DNA of 64,000 nucleotides from Juglans regia (GCF_001411555.2 NC_049903.1:31289083-31353082); one strand, 5' to 3'. Positions 36,191-49,469 are shown, numbered from the stretch's first letter. Numbers and translations are program-made. Notes: a model not told the origin generated them from the letters alone.

Positions 36191-38641
36191 TTAAAAACCA
36201 TAATTTTTTTTATTTCCAAGAATCACACAAAACATCGAGATTAGGTCAAACCGAGCCTAATCTTAGTGTCTTTGGTCTTTCTCTTGCATTTTAACACTAA
36301 AGACTCTAGAAGTTCACAAATATTAACCTCTAACATGTTAGTCACTCAATCTTGGTTGATAACATGAATGACTAAGTAACAAAACTCAACTTATACACCA
36401 AACAAAATCCGGCTTGCACACAAAACATGGAACTCGGAACATAGTATTGCATTGGCTTTGAACAAAAAGACTAAAACCTTGCTTTAGATGCATACATTCT
36501 TGAAATAACACATCCATGTACCTCACATACAAGTTCTAGCATGACCTAAGTATCATATTCAACATATCTTAGCAAATAACAACTTCCAAGAAACCATTAA
36601 CTCAAGATCCTCCAAACTATGCATAAAAACATATTATTTGCATGTTAATCAAGATTCCAACGAAACCTTAGTCATAAAGTTTAAAAATCCAACTTAAACC
36701 ATAAATAAAAGTTTTAAGAACACTAGTTTAACAAATCATAAGATTTAAGTTCCTAACGCTAAAATGACAAACTAAACCAAACAATCTCATGTTGAAAGGT
36801 TTCGGTTCTAACACTTATTGGATTATGCAAATCTATTTTATTAAAACCTTATATGCTACTATAAATCAAACCATGATCTTGCATAAAAATATAACAATAC
36901 ACCCTAGCACTAAAATTTTCAAAAATTTTCAACAAAACAACACAAACTCTCAAGGCTTATCAACAAACCCTAAGCCGAGCACCTTCATCACCAAAGTACC
37001 GACATCCAACCTTCAAACTTTCAATAAAAATTAACCAACACTCTACCAATAATACAAGACTCAGAACTTAATAAAAATACAAGATATTTGAGTTAGGAAT
37101 AGAAATTTACAGAGTTGAAAACCAAGGAAGCAAAACATTAGATTTTTCTCTTTAAGCGCTCCTGATTAGCTCTCTAGGAAGGAGGATGAAAAGTGCAAAG
37201 TGTGAGGGACAAAGAGAGGATGGTGTGGGCTATAGAGGGGCTGAGTTGGAGTGAATGGAATGCATGTCATTTGATGTGAAAGTGGCTTGTAAAGATGGAG
37301 AAACAATCTACTTGAAGGGACTAGATGTGTGCTGGCAGAATGGTGACTTTTAGGAGGAGAAAGCTTGAGTGTTTGACTTGCCATAAAGTACACTATTTTG
37401 GCTGAACCAATGGTACACTTTCAGGCCATGGAGTGGTCATTCAATGGAGAAAATCTTGTATGAGAAGCTAGGGGAACCAAAGGGGTTCAGCTGGAATAAA
37501 AACAACCTAACCAAATGGCATCCATTTAGGGTATAGTTAGGGTTTCACTTAGGGCTTCAAGTCCATTTCCAATTGATTTGGTCAAATGAGTGTACTATGG
37601 TATAAGGGAGTGGATGAGGGTGTAAGAGATTGTACTTGAGTGGATGAAAGCTTGTAGAAGTGGTTTAAACCAAGAAGGAAACATAATAGTCAAACCAAGT
37701 AGCATTTAGGGTTGGGTAAAATTTGGGGTTTCGGTTACCCTAAATGATTTGGAGTTTCGACCTCCACAAAATTTGGAGTTTCATTACAGTTGAAACCCTT
37801 TTTTATGGCTAGCCGAAATGTATTTGAGTAGGTGGAATAGCGTTATGTGTAAGAAGGTATGTTGACTTGCTTGGTTGTCACTCCATCCTCCTTACACATT
37901 TGTACTCATCTTGATAAGTGTAAAGTGAGTTTCAAATAAAGGTTTGTGATGGTGCCATGTGTCCAAAAATATTTTCCAGTGATCCTAGGTTGATTTGGAA
38001 ACCCTACGTGCCAGTTTGATGACTGCTTGGACTAGGTGCCATGTGGCGCTATCTGGTTGGTCTACTATTCACCCAAAAAATTTGAAATTTTTTATTACAC
38101 CATAAAATTCTAAATATTCATATGAGTCTAATAATGCAATTCATTTCACCAAAATATACTCTTAAGAGCCTTAAATAAATTAAAAAGGAAATTCATCCCC
38201 GTAACGGATCATAATCTGATTACACTAAAAAACTAAAACCTAATCGATCGCTTGATTCATGAAATCCTTTCATGATTTTATGGTATTTCTATAATGAGCT
38301 GAATTTAAAGTTTGAAAAATTATACTCACTAATAGTCTTAAAAATCCTACAATTTTTTATGCGCTCAATCATGATAAGCTTTTGAGAAGATTGCAATCTT
38401 TTGGTTCTGTATATCTCTTTCAAATTATTTATAGAATTATGAAGCATTTACTATTAGATATTCATATTTGACATCATGGAGATAATGTCAAAGAAAAATC
38501 ATTCATTTTGTGTGATCTTACTGGGGTGTTCGGTTTGCTAACCTAGTAGTATTTCAAAGATCCAATGCATCAAGATGAATCTCAACATCAATGATGATAG
38601 AAAAAATATTCTTACAAAAAAAGAATAATGATCATGTATAT
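36191..38641. other. Repeat-like intergenic DNA, no gene seen
   Basis: No open frame over about 80 codons and no family motif. 36200-38000 has the even composition and scattered self-similar phrases (ggagtttcg, taagggagtgg, gttggagtga) of retroelement non-coding DNA, perhaps a minus-strand LTR, but I cannot define ends. Confidence 0.35.
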
Positions 38642-39308
38642 GGGAAATGCTACTCGGCCATTTGAGTTTTCCCCTTAGATGGACTGCTTAACCTGGCAGT
38701 ACCACGTGGCACCGTCATATTAAAAGACAAAATAAAATAAAATAAAAAATGAGCGTAACACTTGTTTTTTTCTCTATTGAGAGGCATTTTCTATTCAAAT
38801 CTATTTTTCATTTTTTTTATTAATATAAATGACTATAAAACAAGGCCCCTCAAAGGTAAGCTGTGATATTTCTTTGGCACAATAAAATACAAGTAAAATT
38901 ATGATTTTGGAAACAAGAGAGGTTGATCGAGACTTCTGGCATCGTTATTGTTTGGTAATGAACTGAATGGTACATTTTGGGGGTTTATTAGAGGATTTGA
39001 TAATCGTTTATAGTTAGTGAATCATTTTACATATACTTGACATCATGATAACAAATTCTCTCTAAAATAGAAAGTTTTAAGTTATGTTTTTTTTTTAATA
39101 TGATATGCAATGCCAAGTGATATTGCCACATCAAGCGGACCATTTGAGCGGTTAGAACCACACCCCTACCCACTAGTCCGGGATGGAGGTGGGAGAGTTG
39201 GACCCCCAGGCCCCAGCTTTGCCCCCTGGGTGGGTGCCATTTGGATGTCTTGGGGGCGGATTGGCCCCTAGGGCTGCTCGCCCATTGCTCATGGCATCGC
39301 GACAAGCT

Positions 39309-39343
<35 letters not shown>

Positions 39344-39722
39344 GGGACTGGGGGCGACATCGATAGGGAGAGAGATATTGTGACAGATGACGATCAGATA
39401 GGACTAAGGGCGATGGCGACCGTGGGGTGAAACAGAGGAAAGGAGACTAAGAGAGAGGGGGAAGGGGGTGTTTTTAAAACAAAACATGAATTAAAAACGA
39501 CGTGGTTTTATTTAAAAACAAAAAGAAAACTTAAGAGAAAACGACATTGTTTTAAAAAAATTGGCTGAGCAGACGAGGCCCCTAGCACCCAAAGTCATGC
39601 AAGCGGGTGGACCCAGCCGACCCAGGTAGGGGCCGGATGGGAAGATGGCGGGCAAGCCAGACACAGCAGCTCGCTATTCAGCCTTATGAACGATAGACTC
39701 AAATGACCGAAGAGCAATGTCC
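38642..39722. mobile_element. 1.08-kb non-autonomous TIR element
   Basis: Left end GGGAAATGCTACTCGGCCAT (38642 on, then TTGAG) is inverted at 39698-39722 (complement GGACATTGCTCTTCGGTCAT then TTGAG); 19 of 25 positions match. The middle is GC-rich (39150-39660) with a (GA)15 tract at 39311-39340 and an AAACGACGTGG-type patch near 39495. No transposase and no clear target duplication. It has the style of a Mutator- or hAT-derived element carrying genomic DNA. Confidence 0.65.
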
Positions 39723-39746
39723 TAATTATATTTTTATAAAGAATAA

Positions 39747-39939
39747 GATCTCGTTTGGTTATACAGATGAGATGAGATGAAAATTAAATAAAATATTGTT
39801 AAAATATAATTTTTTAATATAAGTTTTGTTTTAGGACTTGAAAAAATTGAATTATTTTTTATATTTTGTTTAAAAATTTGAAAAAATTGTAATGATTGGA
39901 TGAGATAAGATAAGATGATTTATAAAAATAAACGAGACC
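39747..39939 (+). mobile_element. Copy of the AT-rich MITE
   Basis: Starts GATCTCGTTTGGTTATACAG then gatgagatgagatgaaaatt; ends ggatgagataagataagatg ... AAAATAAACGAGACC, the inverted start. Same family as 17777-17946 and 5628-5801. Confidence 0.75.
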
Positions 39940-40355
39940 TAATTCAAAAAACGTAGAGGATATGAAGGGGCATCGAACTACACAGTCGTTGAATGAGAAA
40001 ATGATAGTATGACTCCCAAATATGCCCAGTCATGTATTTTTATTTTAATTTATTTTAATTTTTTTTAATAGTTAAGAAAGTGATTATTAATTATTTATAT
40101 TTATATTTTATTTTTTAATGATTAATAATTTTAAAAAAATACTTAAAAAAATTATTTATATTAATATACATATTGAAAATTTATATTTGATGTGCAACTA
40201 GCATTATCTTTTAAAATGACGTATGGAAGCACATGGGCGAAGCCGCCAGCAGTTCCCCCACCCGACAGAATCATCCAAACATCCCAAATCCAGCTCCTAA
40301 TAAGTTGCTTTCGTTTGCCTTTCAAAAACAATCGAAATAAAAAATATTGGAAGCC
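39940..40355 (+). other. Upstream region of the UPP gene
   Basis: A/T low-complexity DNA to about 40180, then a more mixed 170 bp that should contain the UPP promoter and leader. No clear TATA box. Confidence 0.45.
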
Positions 40356-43300
40356 ATGGCTTCGTGCGGCAATAATTTTACGCTCCGGTGCCCGTCCGGT
40401 GCGCCGTGTTTTGCGTCCACTTGTCGCCCCCAAAACCCTCGCGCTCCTCTCCACGATATTAACCTAATTCTCTCTTCTTCTTCTTCTTCCAATCTTAAAC
40501 TGGTAACGGTACAATACTCTCTCTCACCTGCTTTTGCTTTTGATATAAAGAATCGATTCTCTAAAACCCTTGTCTTTACTCGATGTAATAAAGCATATAT
40601 GCCTCTTATTCCCGCAGATCTCTTACTCCAGTGCCCGGCGCCGTAGCTTTGTTACTGTGAGGGCTGACATGGCTACCGAGGAGAAATCCATCTCACAGGA
40701 CCGAATGCTGGTCAGTTCTCCTTTACTTGTCTGCCCATGGAAACTATATTATAAAGGATAAGAAATTAACATCTTATTTAGTTCTTAATTAGCTATTTGG
40801 AAGTATTTCAACGTTATCTTTGAAAATGCTGCCGAACAATGTGCTAGCCTCCAAAATGAGTTTTTTTTTTTTTTAAATTATTTATTCATGGAAAATGACA
40901 CACCATTATTTGAGATTGATTGGTCAGATTTCTCATTGTTGAGCTAGCTTGACTGACTGCTAGGCAAATGAAATGTCCGAATTTCAGGTCTTCGTGCCTC
41001 CCCACCCATTGATAAAGCATTGGGTTTCAGTTCTAAGGAATGAACAAACTCCTTCTCCCGTATTTAGTAAGTGGTTGTTCAAATGCGTGATTTGTGTCTG
41101 TAAAGATTAATTGATGATCATTGCGCTAAAAAATTAGGACGTTGAATTTGATTTCCATACGAACTGCTAATTAGTTTTGTATTATGCTTATAAATAAGGA
41201 TTTTATTTATGAGAACTGCTAAGCGGTCAATGGACGGCTTGGAGTTTTCTTTTTTCACAATTTATTCCATGGGTCGATTATTAGACTTCAATAGTCTGAA
41301 TATCTATGAATTCTTTGTATCCTAGTCAATCATGCTTAGGTGTTGGTCTTGTATATGTCCTTTGTACCTAGGCTGTGCCTAGTTCTCATCAATAGAATCC
41401 TTATTTACCGATGAAATAAAAAACAAGTTTTGGAAGTATAGTACTTTTTTATGTTATTGTGGCTGACGCGCTCCCGCTATTGTTTCTCTCGGTGAAACAT
41501 AAGAAGCTACTGAAGAATGCTGCTTTTCTATTTTAGTAATAATCTTATCCTTTACTGCACAAATTTCTGATTCTTATAGGTTGTACAGAAGTGTATGCAT
41601 TATTTTAGGCCATTATTTCTTTTGGAGCTGCCAAAGATTGTGGTCATATGGTCAACGATACCTACAAATCATGTACTGCATCTAACAGCTAATAATGGAC
41701 TCTAGGATAATTAGGACAGACTGAGCATTTGGCTTTTGTTTAGGATAAAATGTTATCATTGGTCGCAGACATTTATTACCCTGAAAAGCACTTAAAATAA
41801 TGTCCCTTTATTTTCATTATTTCAAATAATAGACTCTAGTATAATTAGAACATGATTGAGGACTCGGATTTTCGCTGTTAGGACAAAATGTCGTTATTGT
41901 TCATACACATTTATTTTCTGTATTTCTATGACATGGAACCTCACCAAGGCAATGCCCTTTAGACCCACCCTAGGAGTAAACCATAGGTACAAAATCCCAC
42001 CGGCAGAACCGTGTATCAGGTAATCTACGTAAACTCCTAGTGCTGAGTGCAACCCAAGATGTCTGAATCTACAGCTCATCTCAACCACACTCTTTGACTA
42101 CTAGGTAGGGGTGAAAAAAAAAAACCGGAAAACCGGTTGAATCGGACCAGACCAAACTGGTGGGTTCGGTCCGGTTTGTAAGAGGTCTGGCACAGTACCG
42201 GTTCTTAAGAACGTGCAATACTTGTTTTCATATTTTGAAACAGGTTTGAACTGAACCGAACTAGTATATATATATATAATTTTTTTATATTATATCATAT
42301 TTATTATATGCTAAATTGTTAATTAATATAACATGATATTCTAATCTTATTATTCAATTCTATTAATCTTATAATATAAAATTAATATAACATGTGATAT
42401 AACATAAAATTAATCTTATAATTTTTAATGAGGACTGCTAGAGACATGAAGGGATCCCACAAACTAACATGTCACTTTCACATCCATTGAAATTTTTCTC
42501 TCCCTCCCCCGCGCCCCACTCCCCCTCCCTTTCCACTATTGCAAACCAGCGTTCCCGTCCCTAGCAAATAGCCGACGTCGTTCATCGGAGCCAGTCCCAG
42601 CAAACCACTAACGTCGTCTCTCCGCTCCCATTCCTCGTCGACGGTACAAACAGTTTTTTTCCCACCGTTTCTCCCTTCCCCCTCCCTTTCAATGATCTTT
42701 CTTTGCAATTTCTTTCAGTTTCTCAACAACCAAACAGAGAACAAGTTGCAAATTCATTATTTTCCTTTCATTTTCTTTTATTTTCTTAACAGCCAAACAA
42801 AGAGAGATTCATACCTGGCAATTCCTTCCATTTCCTTTCAACTCCTTTCATTTTGTCAACAATCAAACAGAGATTCATACCTGGCAGTAGAGGGTTGTCA
42901 GCGATGTCCTCTGGCTATCTGGGGGGCTCCGGGAAAGGAAAGTGAGGGGAGGGGTACTGGGGCGTAGGGGCAAGGAAAGTTAGAAAAAAAAATAGAAAAT
43001 GAAAGTGGAGCGGGGTACTGGGCACAGGGTGAAGTGAGAGAGAGAGAGAGAGAGAGAGAGAAAAAAGTGGGGAGAGGGGCCCGGGCGGGGAAGGGGGAGA
43101 AAAGAAAAGGAGAAAAAAAAAAAGAGAGGGGAGAGGCACGGGGAAGAGATGGGAGAAGGAGAGGAAAAAAAAAAACGTGGCACATTGATAATGTGCCACG
43201 TTAGTGTGTGGAATTTCTTTGTGAGATTCCTTTGTGTCTATAGTGTTTTCCCTTTTTAATATAACATATAAGTTTGAATCCTATAATATAAAATTAATAT

Positions 43301-46300
43301 AACATAAAATTTTAATATTAAACATAAACATTAATATTAAGCTATTAATATAAACTAATTTTTTATATCTGTATATATATATACATTTTTTGCATAATAA
43401 ATTATAATATATATATTCTTTTTATAAATACATCTTTACACAATTGATCATATATACTCATATAAAAAGTCTCAAACTTATCTAGACTATAGTTAAATTC
43501 AATATTATACTAGTATGTATTAATTATTATAAAATAATGTACTTATATTATAGTATAAATAGACTAATAATTTAGTATATGTATACATCATGTCATTACT
43601 AACATAGATAATCCGTAAAATAGAAACGGACCAAATCGGACCAAAACCGGAAAAATTTAAAGTTTCGGTTTCAATAGTGAATCGATCTGGTATCGGTTCT
43701 TAAATTTTCAAAACCAGTTTATACCGGTTCGATTCTAAAAAATGTACAAAATCGGACCCGTTACACCCCTACTTCTAGGCTACACCCTGATGGGATTAAT
43801 TTTCATTATATTTTTTAAATGATTTATTGTTGCATTTTGAACTTAAAATGTTGTAGGGAATGCAATGGCTGAGTTGGGGAGGCTACTTATGTATGAAGCT
43901 TCAAGGGATTGGTTGGTTAGTAGATATGTCGTGCCTGCAAATTGTCTATAATGATATTCCTAGTGCTTTCTACTTTGCCTTTTCCTTTCTAAACGTTTTT
44001 GTGATATGAATTTAGTTTTAAATCATATGTTGGTATTCCTGTTTTATAATCCATACAAACCCAAGTGTTGGTATTTATTTATGAATGATGATAGCCCCAG
44101 AGAATATGTGATAACAAGGATGCCCAAGATGCTATTTCAGAGTCTAGTGCCATTAAAATATGTTGTAGCTGTGTTTCATTATTGTTGTTATTATGGTATT
44201 TCTCTCTCTCCCCCCCCCCCCCCCCTCTCTCTCTCTCTCTATCTCACACACACACACACACACAGATTTGTTACCGACTGTTAAAGAATACGGAGCTGCT
44301 TGTAGAATAGGAATGGCTTAACTATACACACGCATGAATGCACACAGATATGCCATATGATTTTTTTCCACAAATCATATCATTCCCTGCTTATGCCCTT
44401 TACTTGGATTTTCATTAGTAATTATTATATTATTGACGAGAAAGATAATAACACTTTCTTAGTTTACTTATCAAAAAAATTAATTTAGATTTTTTGTACA
44501 TTTTTTAGCTAAAAATATTTTCTATCCATACGAGGTTCTCTACGGTTGCTTTTTAAGATTCAGTTGCGGGAAATATAGCAATGTCTATGCTATTTTAGAG
44601 GCAAATTATATATGTGTGTATATATGTTTCATTTTACTTATCAAAAAAACTATATATATGTTTATATGTTTGTATTTGTGTCCTGTGTGTTTTCGCTGTG
44701 ATATTTTAATCTGACATTTTTATGGTTCTGCTGCTATTAGCCTACTGTCAATGGGGAGATACAGTCACCAATGGGTGTTGCTTCAGTTGAGTTTATAGAT
44801 CCAAGGGAGCCAGTGGCGGTGAGTTTATGATGGTAATTTCCATTGTGTAGGTGTGCATGTCTTTCCCTATTTTGGTTGCTTTTGGTGTCATAGTAAGTTT
44901 TGGATCCCCTAGAGTTTCTGCTTGAACTCTAGGGCCTAGAGTGTGAGAGAAATAGATACACAAGATGGGTCCCACAACATTATGATTGCCCAAATGAATT
45001 TCTTGGGAAGCTTTAAATGCTCAATAAATGTTGTGGGTCCCATTTTGTGTCTATCTCTCTCCCACTCTAGGCCCTAGAGTTCGGGCAGGAACTCTAGGAG
45101 ATCTAAATCCTCATTAACCAAGACCTTCATTTACTTCTGTAGGTAGTACCAATCCTAAGAGCTGGTCTAGCTCTTGCAGAACATGCATCTGCAATCTTGC
45201 CAGCAACAAAAACATACCATCTGGGTAAGGAAAGGTTCATCTATGTAGCCAAGTTTCATGTATGAGTGTTTTTAGAAACTTTGTTAAGCTTAGTGCCATT
45301 TGAGTATTCTGCTAATAGCCATGATAATGCTCTCCTTTTTGTTTTGATAGGTAGAATTTTATTAATATTAAAATAAGAATAGGCATTGTCACTCCCCTTT
45401 ACCGACTTAAGTCAACCATACTTATCAATTGTTCTTTAAGGCCATGTCTCTTTAGGTTTTCAATGTGATTGATTGCTTTGGTGGTTTTCTTTCTGTTTTG
45501 CAAATAAAGGGATAAGCAGAGATGAGGAGACACTTCAACCCTCAATATATCTGAACAAGTAAGGAATCCCTCTCGTGGAAATGAGAAATGTATTTCCCCC
45601 CTTCCTCTGAATGCTCAGACCAAGTGCACAAGGAATTGCTTCTATTTGAGATCTTTTGAGTGACAGAGCTCTTTTTTTTTTTAATTCCCTTTCTTGTTTA
45701 TAGCTTTGCTTTTGTTTCATAATTTTTTCCTTGTTTCTCTGAGTCATTTCTGCCTTGGCATACTTATTAAGCTCTTTCCTTTTTTCTTTTTTCTATTATT
45801 TTCTTTTTGGTGGAAGAGAGAAAAGAAGGGCGGGGGGGAGCATAGAATGTATGTTAGCATTGGAGCAACTTTTCTTACACTTTGTACTGTCACTTTCATA
45901 GGCTACCTGACAAATTTCCTGAAGGGTCTCGGGTATTTGTAGTTGATCCCATGCTGGCAACAGGTATGATACTAATGGCTGGAGCTCCTTGTTTTGTGTT
46001 CTGGATATTTTAGTTTATTTTTTCTCTCACCTCATAAAATGGTTCTCAACATTATTTGATCGAGTTTTATCTTTATTTCTTCTGTTATTTTTCCATTTGG
46101 TTGGAGGTTCAACCTTAGGGTCTGATTTTTTTGGATCAAACTCTATTGATCGAACTCTTTAAATTCTCTATGATGGTTTACTACTGAGTCATGATCATGT
46201 TTTATTGTATCACCAGTTCAAAATGTTGCAGATGTGCAACATCTGCCCTTCTTATAGTGAGATTGATTTTTCTTGTCATTATTTTCTTGATAATTAATAT

Positions 46301-47675
46301 CAGGTGGCACGATAGTGGCAGCCCTCAACCTCTTAAAGGAACGGGGGATTGATAACAATCAAATTAAAGTGGTAAACATTCTTGTTAGATATCCTCCATG
46401 TTTCTGTTTCTATAAGCCCCATCCAAATAAATTGAGATGAAGGCTTTCGTTCGTTGACTATACTCTGTTTATCTGTTGAGGTTTATATTTTAGCTAATTA
46501 CCAAACGGAGATGTGTGTGTAGTAGCAGTGGTTTTATCCCAAAATTCAAATAAGAAAAAGAATCTCGTAGACAAAGCTGTGCTGGCGTTGTCTTGTCAAT
46601 TTTGCTATGGAATTATTATATCACTACATTGTTATAATACTTGCTTTGTATATACCCACCGGTGGATAGCCCAAGTGGTAAGGGCGAACCTGTGTGCATG
46701 GCCCCATGTCACAAGTTCAATTTCCCGGGATTGCTAAGTCTCTCTGGGGTTTAGGTTCATGGGTGAGTCCTAAGGGCTCTGCTGTGGAGTTGTTTCCCGT
46801 CATAAAAAAAAATACTTGCTTTGTACGAATTCCCAGGATGTTTTATGAATATTTATCCTGTTAATGGTGATATAAAATGGCGGCAGATGTGTACAGTGGC
46901 TCTGTCTCTGTCTCTGTCTCTCTGCTCAAAATATACTCACCACCCATCCACATGAAAAACGCGCACGCACACAAAAAGAAAAGAAAGAATAATTGTTGTT
47001 GCATTCATTGGTTAGTACACTGCTGAAAAAAGTGATATGACGCAGATATCTGCTGTGGCGGCCCCTCCAGCTCTTCAAAAGCTCAGTGAGAATTTCCCTG
47101 GGTAATAACACTAAAATCAGATTTCACTACTAAAAATGAAATTAGCATTCCTCAAGTTTTCTGGTCTTCTGATTTTCCAGGCTTCATGTATACACTGGAA
47201 TAATTGATCCCACAGTCAATGACAAAGGGTAAGCACATTCTCTTTTATTTTTTAATATTAATGTTTAGTAGTTAGCTCAGGTCTATGACGATTGGACTTA
47301 TTATGCTTGTTTTAGTGCCAGTTTGGTTGACTTTAGATGCTAAATAAAAAGTATTTAACAGTCTAAAAGCTCTTTTATAATAAATAAAAAAAAAATGCTT
47401 TATGCACCTAAAAAAAAGCTGAAATCCCACTTTTTTTTTTAAAAAAAAAAAAAATCACCTTGTTTAACTTTAAAAACACTTTAGGTGCATGTTTATCAAA
47501 CAGTAAACCATTTTTTTTAAAAGAACAACTTTTGAACAAAGCTCTACAATGAAATTCATTGCTCTATTATCTGCTACAATCCTAAACAGGCACTTACTCC
47601 TATATTTGATCGGGCTTTTCCAGGTTCATAATTCCTGGACTCGGGGATGCTGGAGACCGAAGCTTTGGTACATGA
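40356..47675 (+). CDS. UPP: Plastid uracil phosphoribosyltransferase
   Basis: Pyrimidine-salvage enzyme that joins uracil and PRPP to give UMP in the chloroplast. Twelve exons: 40356-40502, 40618-40710, 40988-41066, 43857-43915, 44741-44818, 45143-45224, 45510-45558, 45902-45963, 46304-46371, 47046-47101, 47181-47228, 47624-47675; 873 nt, 290 aa, in frame. Residues 1-65 are rich in Ser, Arg and Pro with few acids and end in FVTVRA, a typical plastid transit peptide with a likely cut after Ala65. The mature part has [20 protein letters not shown], the flexible [13 protein letters not shown] block, the PRPP loop [11 protein letters not shown] at 209-219 and the uracil-binding tail [10 protein letters not shown] at 281-290. 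All match bacterial-type UPRT of one domain; there is no fused uridine kinase. Start ATG 40356 is the first ATG in frame. Introns 3, 4, 5 and 9 contain mobile DNA or microsatellites. Confidence 0.95.
42106..43771. mobile_element. hAT-like element in UPP intron 3 (outer)
   Basis: Left end TAGGGGTGAAA, right-end complement TAGGGGTGTAACG. Flanks CTACTAGG (42098-42105) and CTTCTAGG (43772-43779) form an 8-bp target duplication with one mismatch. Subterminal regions carry aaccggttgaatcggacc and accggttcgattctaaaa, as in the 3502-4005 element. About half of its length is a later insertion (42430-43252). Confidence 0.75.
42430..43252. mobile_element. Element nested inside the hAT-like element
   Basis: 823 bp flanked by a perfect 8-bp duplication TTTTTAAT (42422-42429 and 43253-43260). 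Ends are imperfect inverted repeats: GAGGACTGCTAGAGACATGA at the left, complement of the right end GGGAAAACACTATAGACACA, both followed inward by a CACA..CTAACrTG block. The middle is strongly purine-rich on the + strand (42930-43170) with (GA)12 at 43037-43061. 8-bp duplication points to hAT. Confidence 0.75.
44201..44265. repeat. Compound microsatellite in UPP intron 4
   Basis: Roughly (TC)5, C16, (TC)8, then (CA)10. The C16 run at 44210-44225 is prone to sequencing and assembly length error. Confidence 0.9.
44902..45110. mobile_element. Foldback MITE in UPP intron 5
   Basis: Two arms of about 80 bp (44902-44981 and 45027-45110) are near-complete inverted copies with a 45-base loop: the left starts ggatcccctagagtttctgc and the complement of the right starts ggatttagatctcctagagt. 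Both contain GAACTCTAGGGCCTAGAGTG. The transcript would form a long imperfect hairpin. Confidence 0.8.
46651..46810 (+). mobile_element. tRNA-derived SINE in UPP intron 9
   Basis: 160-bp unit flanked by a perfect 15-bp duplication AATACTTGCTTTGTA (46636-46650 and 46811-46825). It begins with a tRNA-like part: GGTGGATAGCCCAAGTGGTAA as A box and CAAGTTCAATTTCCC as B box of an RNA polymerase III promoter, then ends in a short A run (46804-46810). Sense orientation relative to UPP. Confidence 0.9.
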
Positions 47676-48450
47676 AGAAGTCACCCAAAATGTCTATACA
47701 GCCATTCTTGATAGTCACCTCATTCAATTTTGACATCTATTAGACCATCAAGCACTACGGCGTGCTTAGTTTTCATGGTTTAATTACTGGAATTGCATAA
47801 CATATTTACTTAATTCTTGTGCAAATTACCGAGACTCCGTGAGAAGTAAAAATATGGTATTCTATCAGGATTTTGCATATGTTTTGTATTTGGAAATGTA
47901 TTAGTTATATTAATGGTACAACCAATCGGGTGAAGTGATCATCTATACTTGCCCCTTTAGCTTAGTTTATTTTGGCTTTTGCTCTGTATGACCAAGTTTG
48001 AGAGTTGTTGAATTTACATTCCAATGTGTAAACCCAACTTGTTGGGGAACAAATTATAATTATAAATATATATATATATATATATATTTGAGATTGACAT
48101 TTGGCATACTAATGTCATGTGTTAACCATATTATATATACCTTAAGTTTTCTAATGGAAAATTGATAGAAGTACCTAATTAATTGCGATTTTTTTAAAAG
48201 TTTATAAGGTACCAATTTTACAAAAATAAAAAACTAATGTCTCAAATTGTAAAAACTTGAAAATCCATAATTTTGTAATTAATCCAAAATTATGTTACAA
48301 AATCATGTAATACTAGTACTACATAAGAAGATTTCGCAAGTCCTTGCTGCATGGATAAATTAACAATATTATTTTCCAAGTTCCAACTACTCAACGGAAA
48401 ATACATGAAACGGTGGAAACTGCATGTATCATGCATGTTCTATATACATG
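47676..48450. other. UPP 3' UTR and spacer, no gene seen
   Basis: The UPP 3' UTR should occupy the first 200-300 bases. A (TA)9 tract is at 48067-48087. Otherwise AT-rich. Confidence 0.5.
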
Positions 48451-49228
48451 CCAGGGGCAGCAGTCGTTCTTGTTGCAAACTTGCAACAGAGAATATGAAT
48501 ATGAATATCAATGAGTTGATCATGATCATGCCCGTCAACCACCACCAATATTGCCTGCGACACAGCACCAACTCAACCACCACCGCCACCGCCACAACCT
48601 CCACCCCCACCACCACCACCATCAACTGAAACCGCAGCCTTGGTGGAAAAAGTTGCTGCAGCTGCGACAGCAGCACCATTATCGGTCATATATAAAAACC
48701 AGGCCACCATCTCTTGAGCCTCCAACACCTTGATAATCTTGGGTGCTTGAATAGTAGTCACCTCTTGATCTGGGGATAGCGGGCGCTGCTGGATATTTGT
48801 TTTCTTTCTTCTTACTCCTTGATCGATTCCATAGACAGCCCATATATATAATATACGATGAAATTAAGTGTAACTGGCGTACAGATTAGTTGTATATATG
48901 TTCCTTTTCCAACGACTAATTTACAGGCAATGGCAGATAAAAATGAAAACAACGACTATTATATATACAGGCACAAATTGCATGCTCTATGTCAGCTTGC
49001 TATATATAGCTTAGATATCTGCTTTAGGATAATGTCAAGTTTGTGCTGCATTAATGATCTGGTGTACGTAGTTTCCGTGATACAGGGTAAGATCATCCGC
49101 ATAGATTATACGAAGAAATAATTAATTTTCTTGGTCAAATATTAGAAGATGCTGGCCGCGTAGATCGAGAATATATATTTTTTCAATATGATGATTGATT
49201 ATAAATTAGTAAGATACGTGCAATGCAA
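48451..49228 (-). repeat. Segmental duplication copy A with conserved open frame
   Basis: Near-identical to 63304-64000 in the same orientation, about 14.9 kb away; homology starts sharply at CCAG (48451 and 63304). On the minus strand 48573-48863 is open (97 codons, no ATG at its start) and reads ...RPLSPDQEVTTIQAPKIIKV then LEAQEMVAWFLYMTDNGA and ends in a Gly-rich tail. The same frame is open in copy B (63426-63692). I do not recognise the protein. It may be the last exon of a gene fragment or a non-coding repeat. Copy A has about 90 bp near 48808-48900 that copy B lacks. Confidence 0.7.
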
Positions 49229-49429
49229 TTAATGGACATGTTCATGAATTAATTAAGAAGATGATCGTCTACTTAATTGATCTCCATTAAATTAACTTCA
49301 CTAGTGATCATGACCACCATTTAAATAACAATGAGGAAAGCAATGTGTATAAATTAAAACATCTATGCTTGTGATCTTCCAAACAAAAAATGTTGGTTTT
49401 GCAATTATATATGCAGTGCGTTGACTTGT

Positions 49430-49469
<40 letters not shown>

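Noticed and set aside
42898..43199. Three overlapping minus-strand frames rich in Pro, Ser and Phe
   Set aside because: They are translations of the purine-rich low-complexity core of the nested element 42430-43252, in three frames at once.
46661..46735. Possible functional tRNA gene
   Set aside because: A and B boxes are present but no acceptor stem or anticodon loop closes; A-tail and target duplication show it is a SINE.
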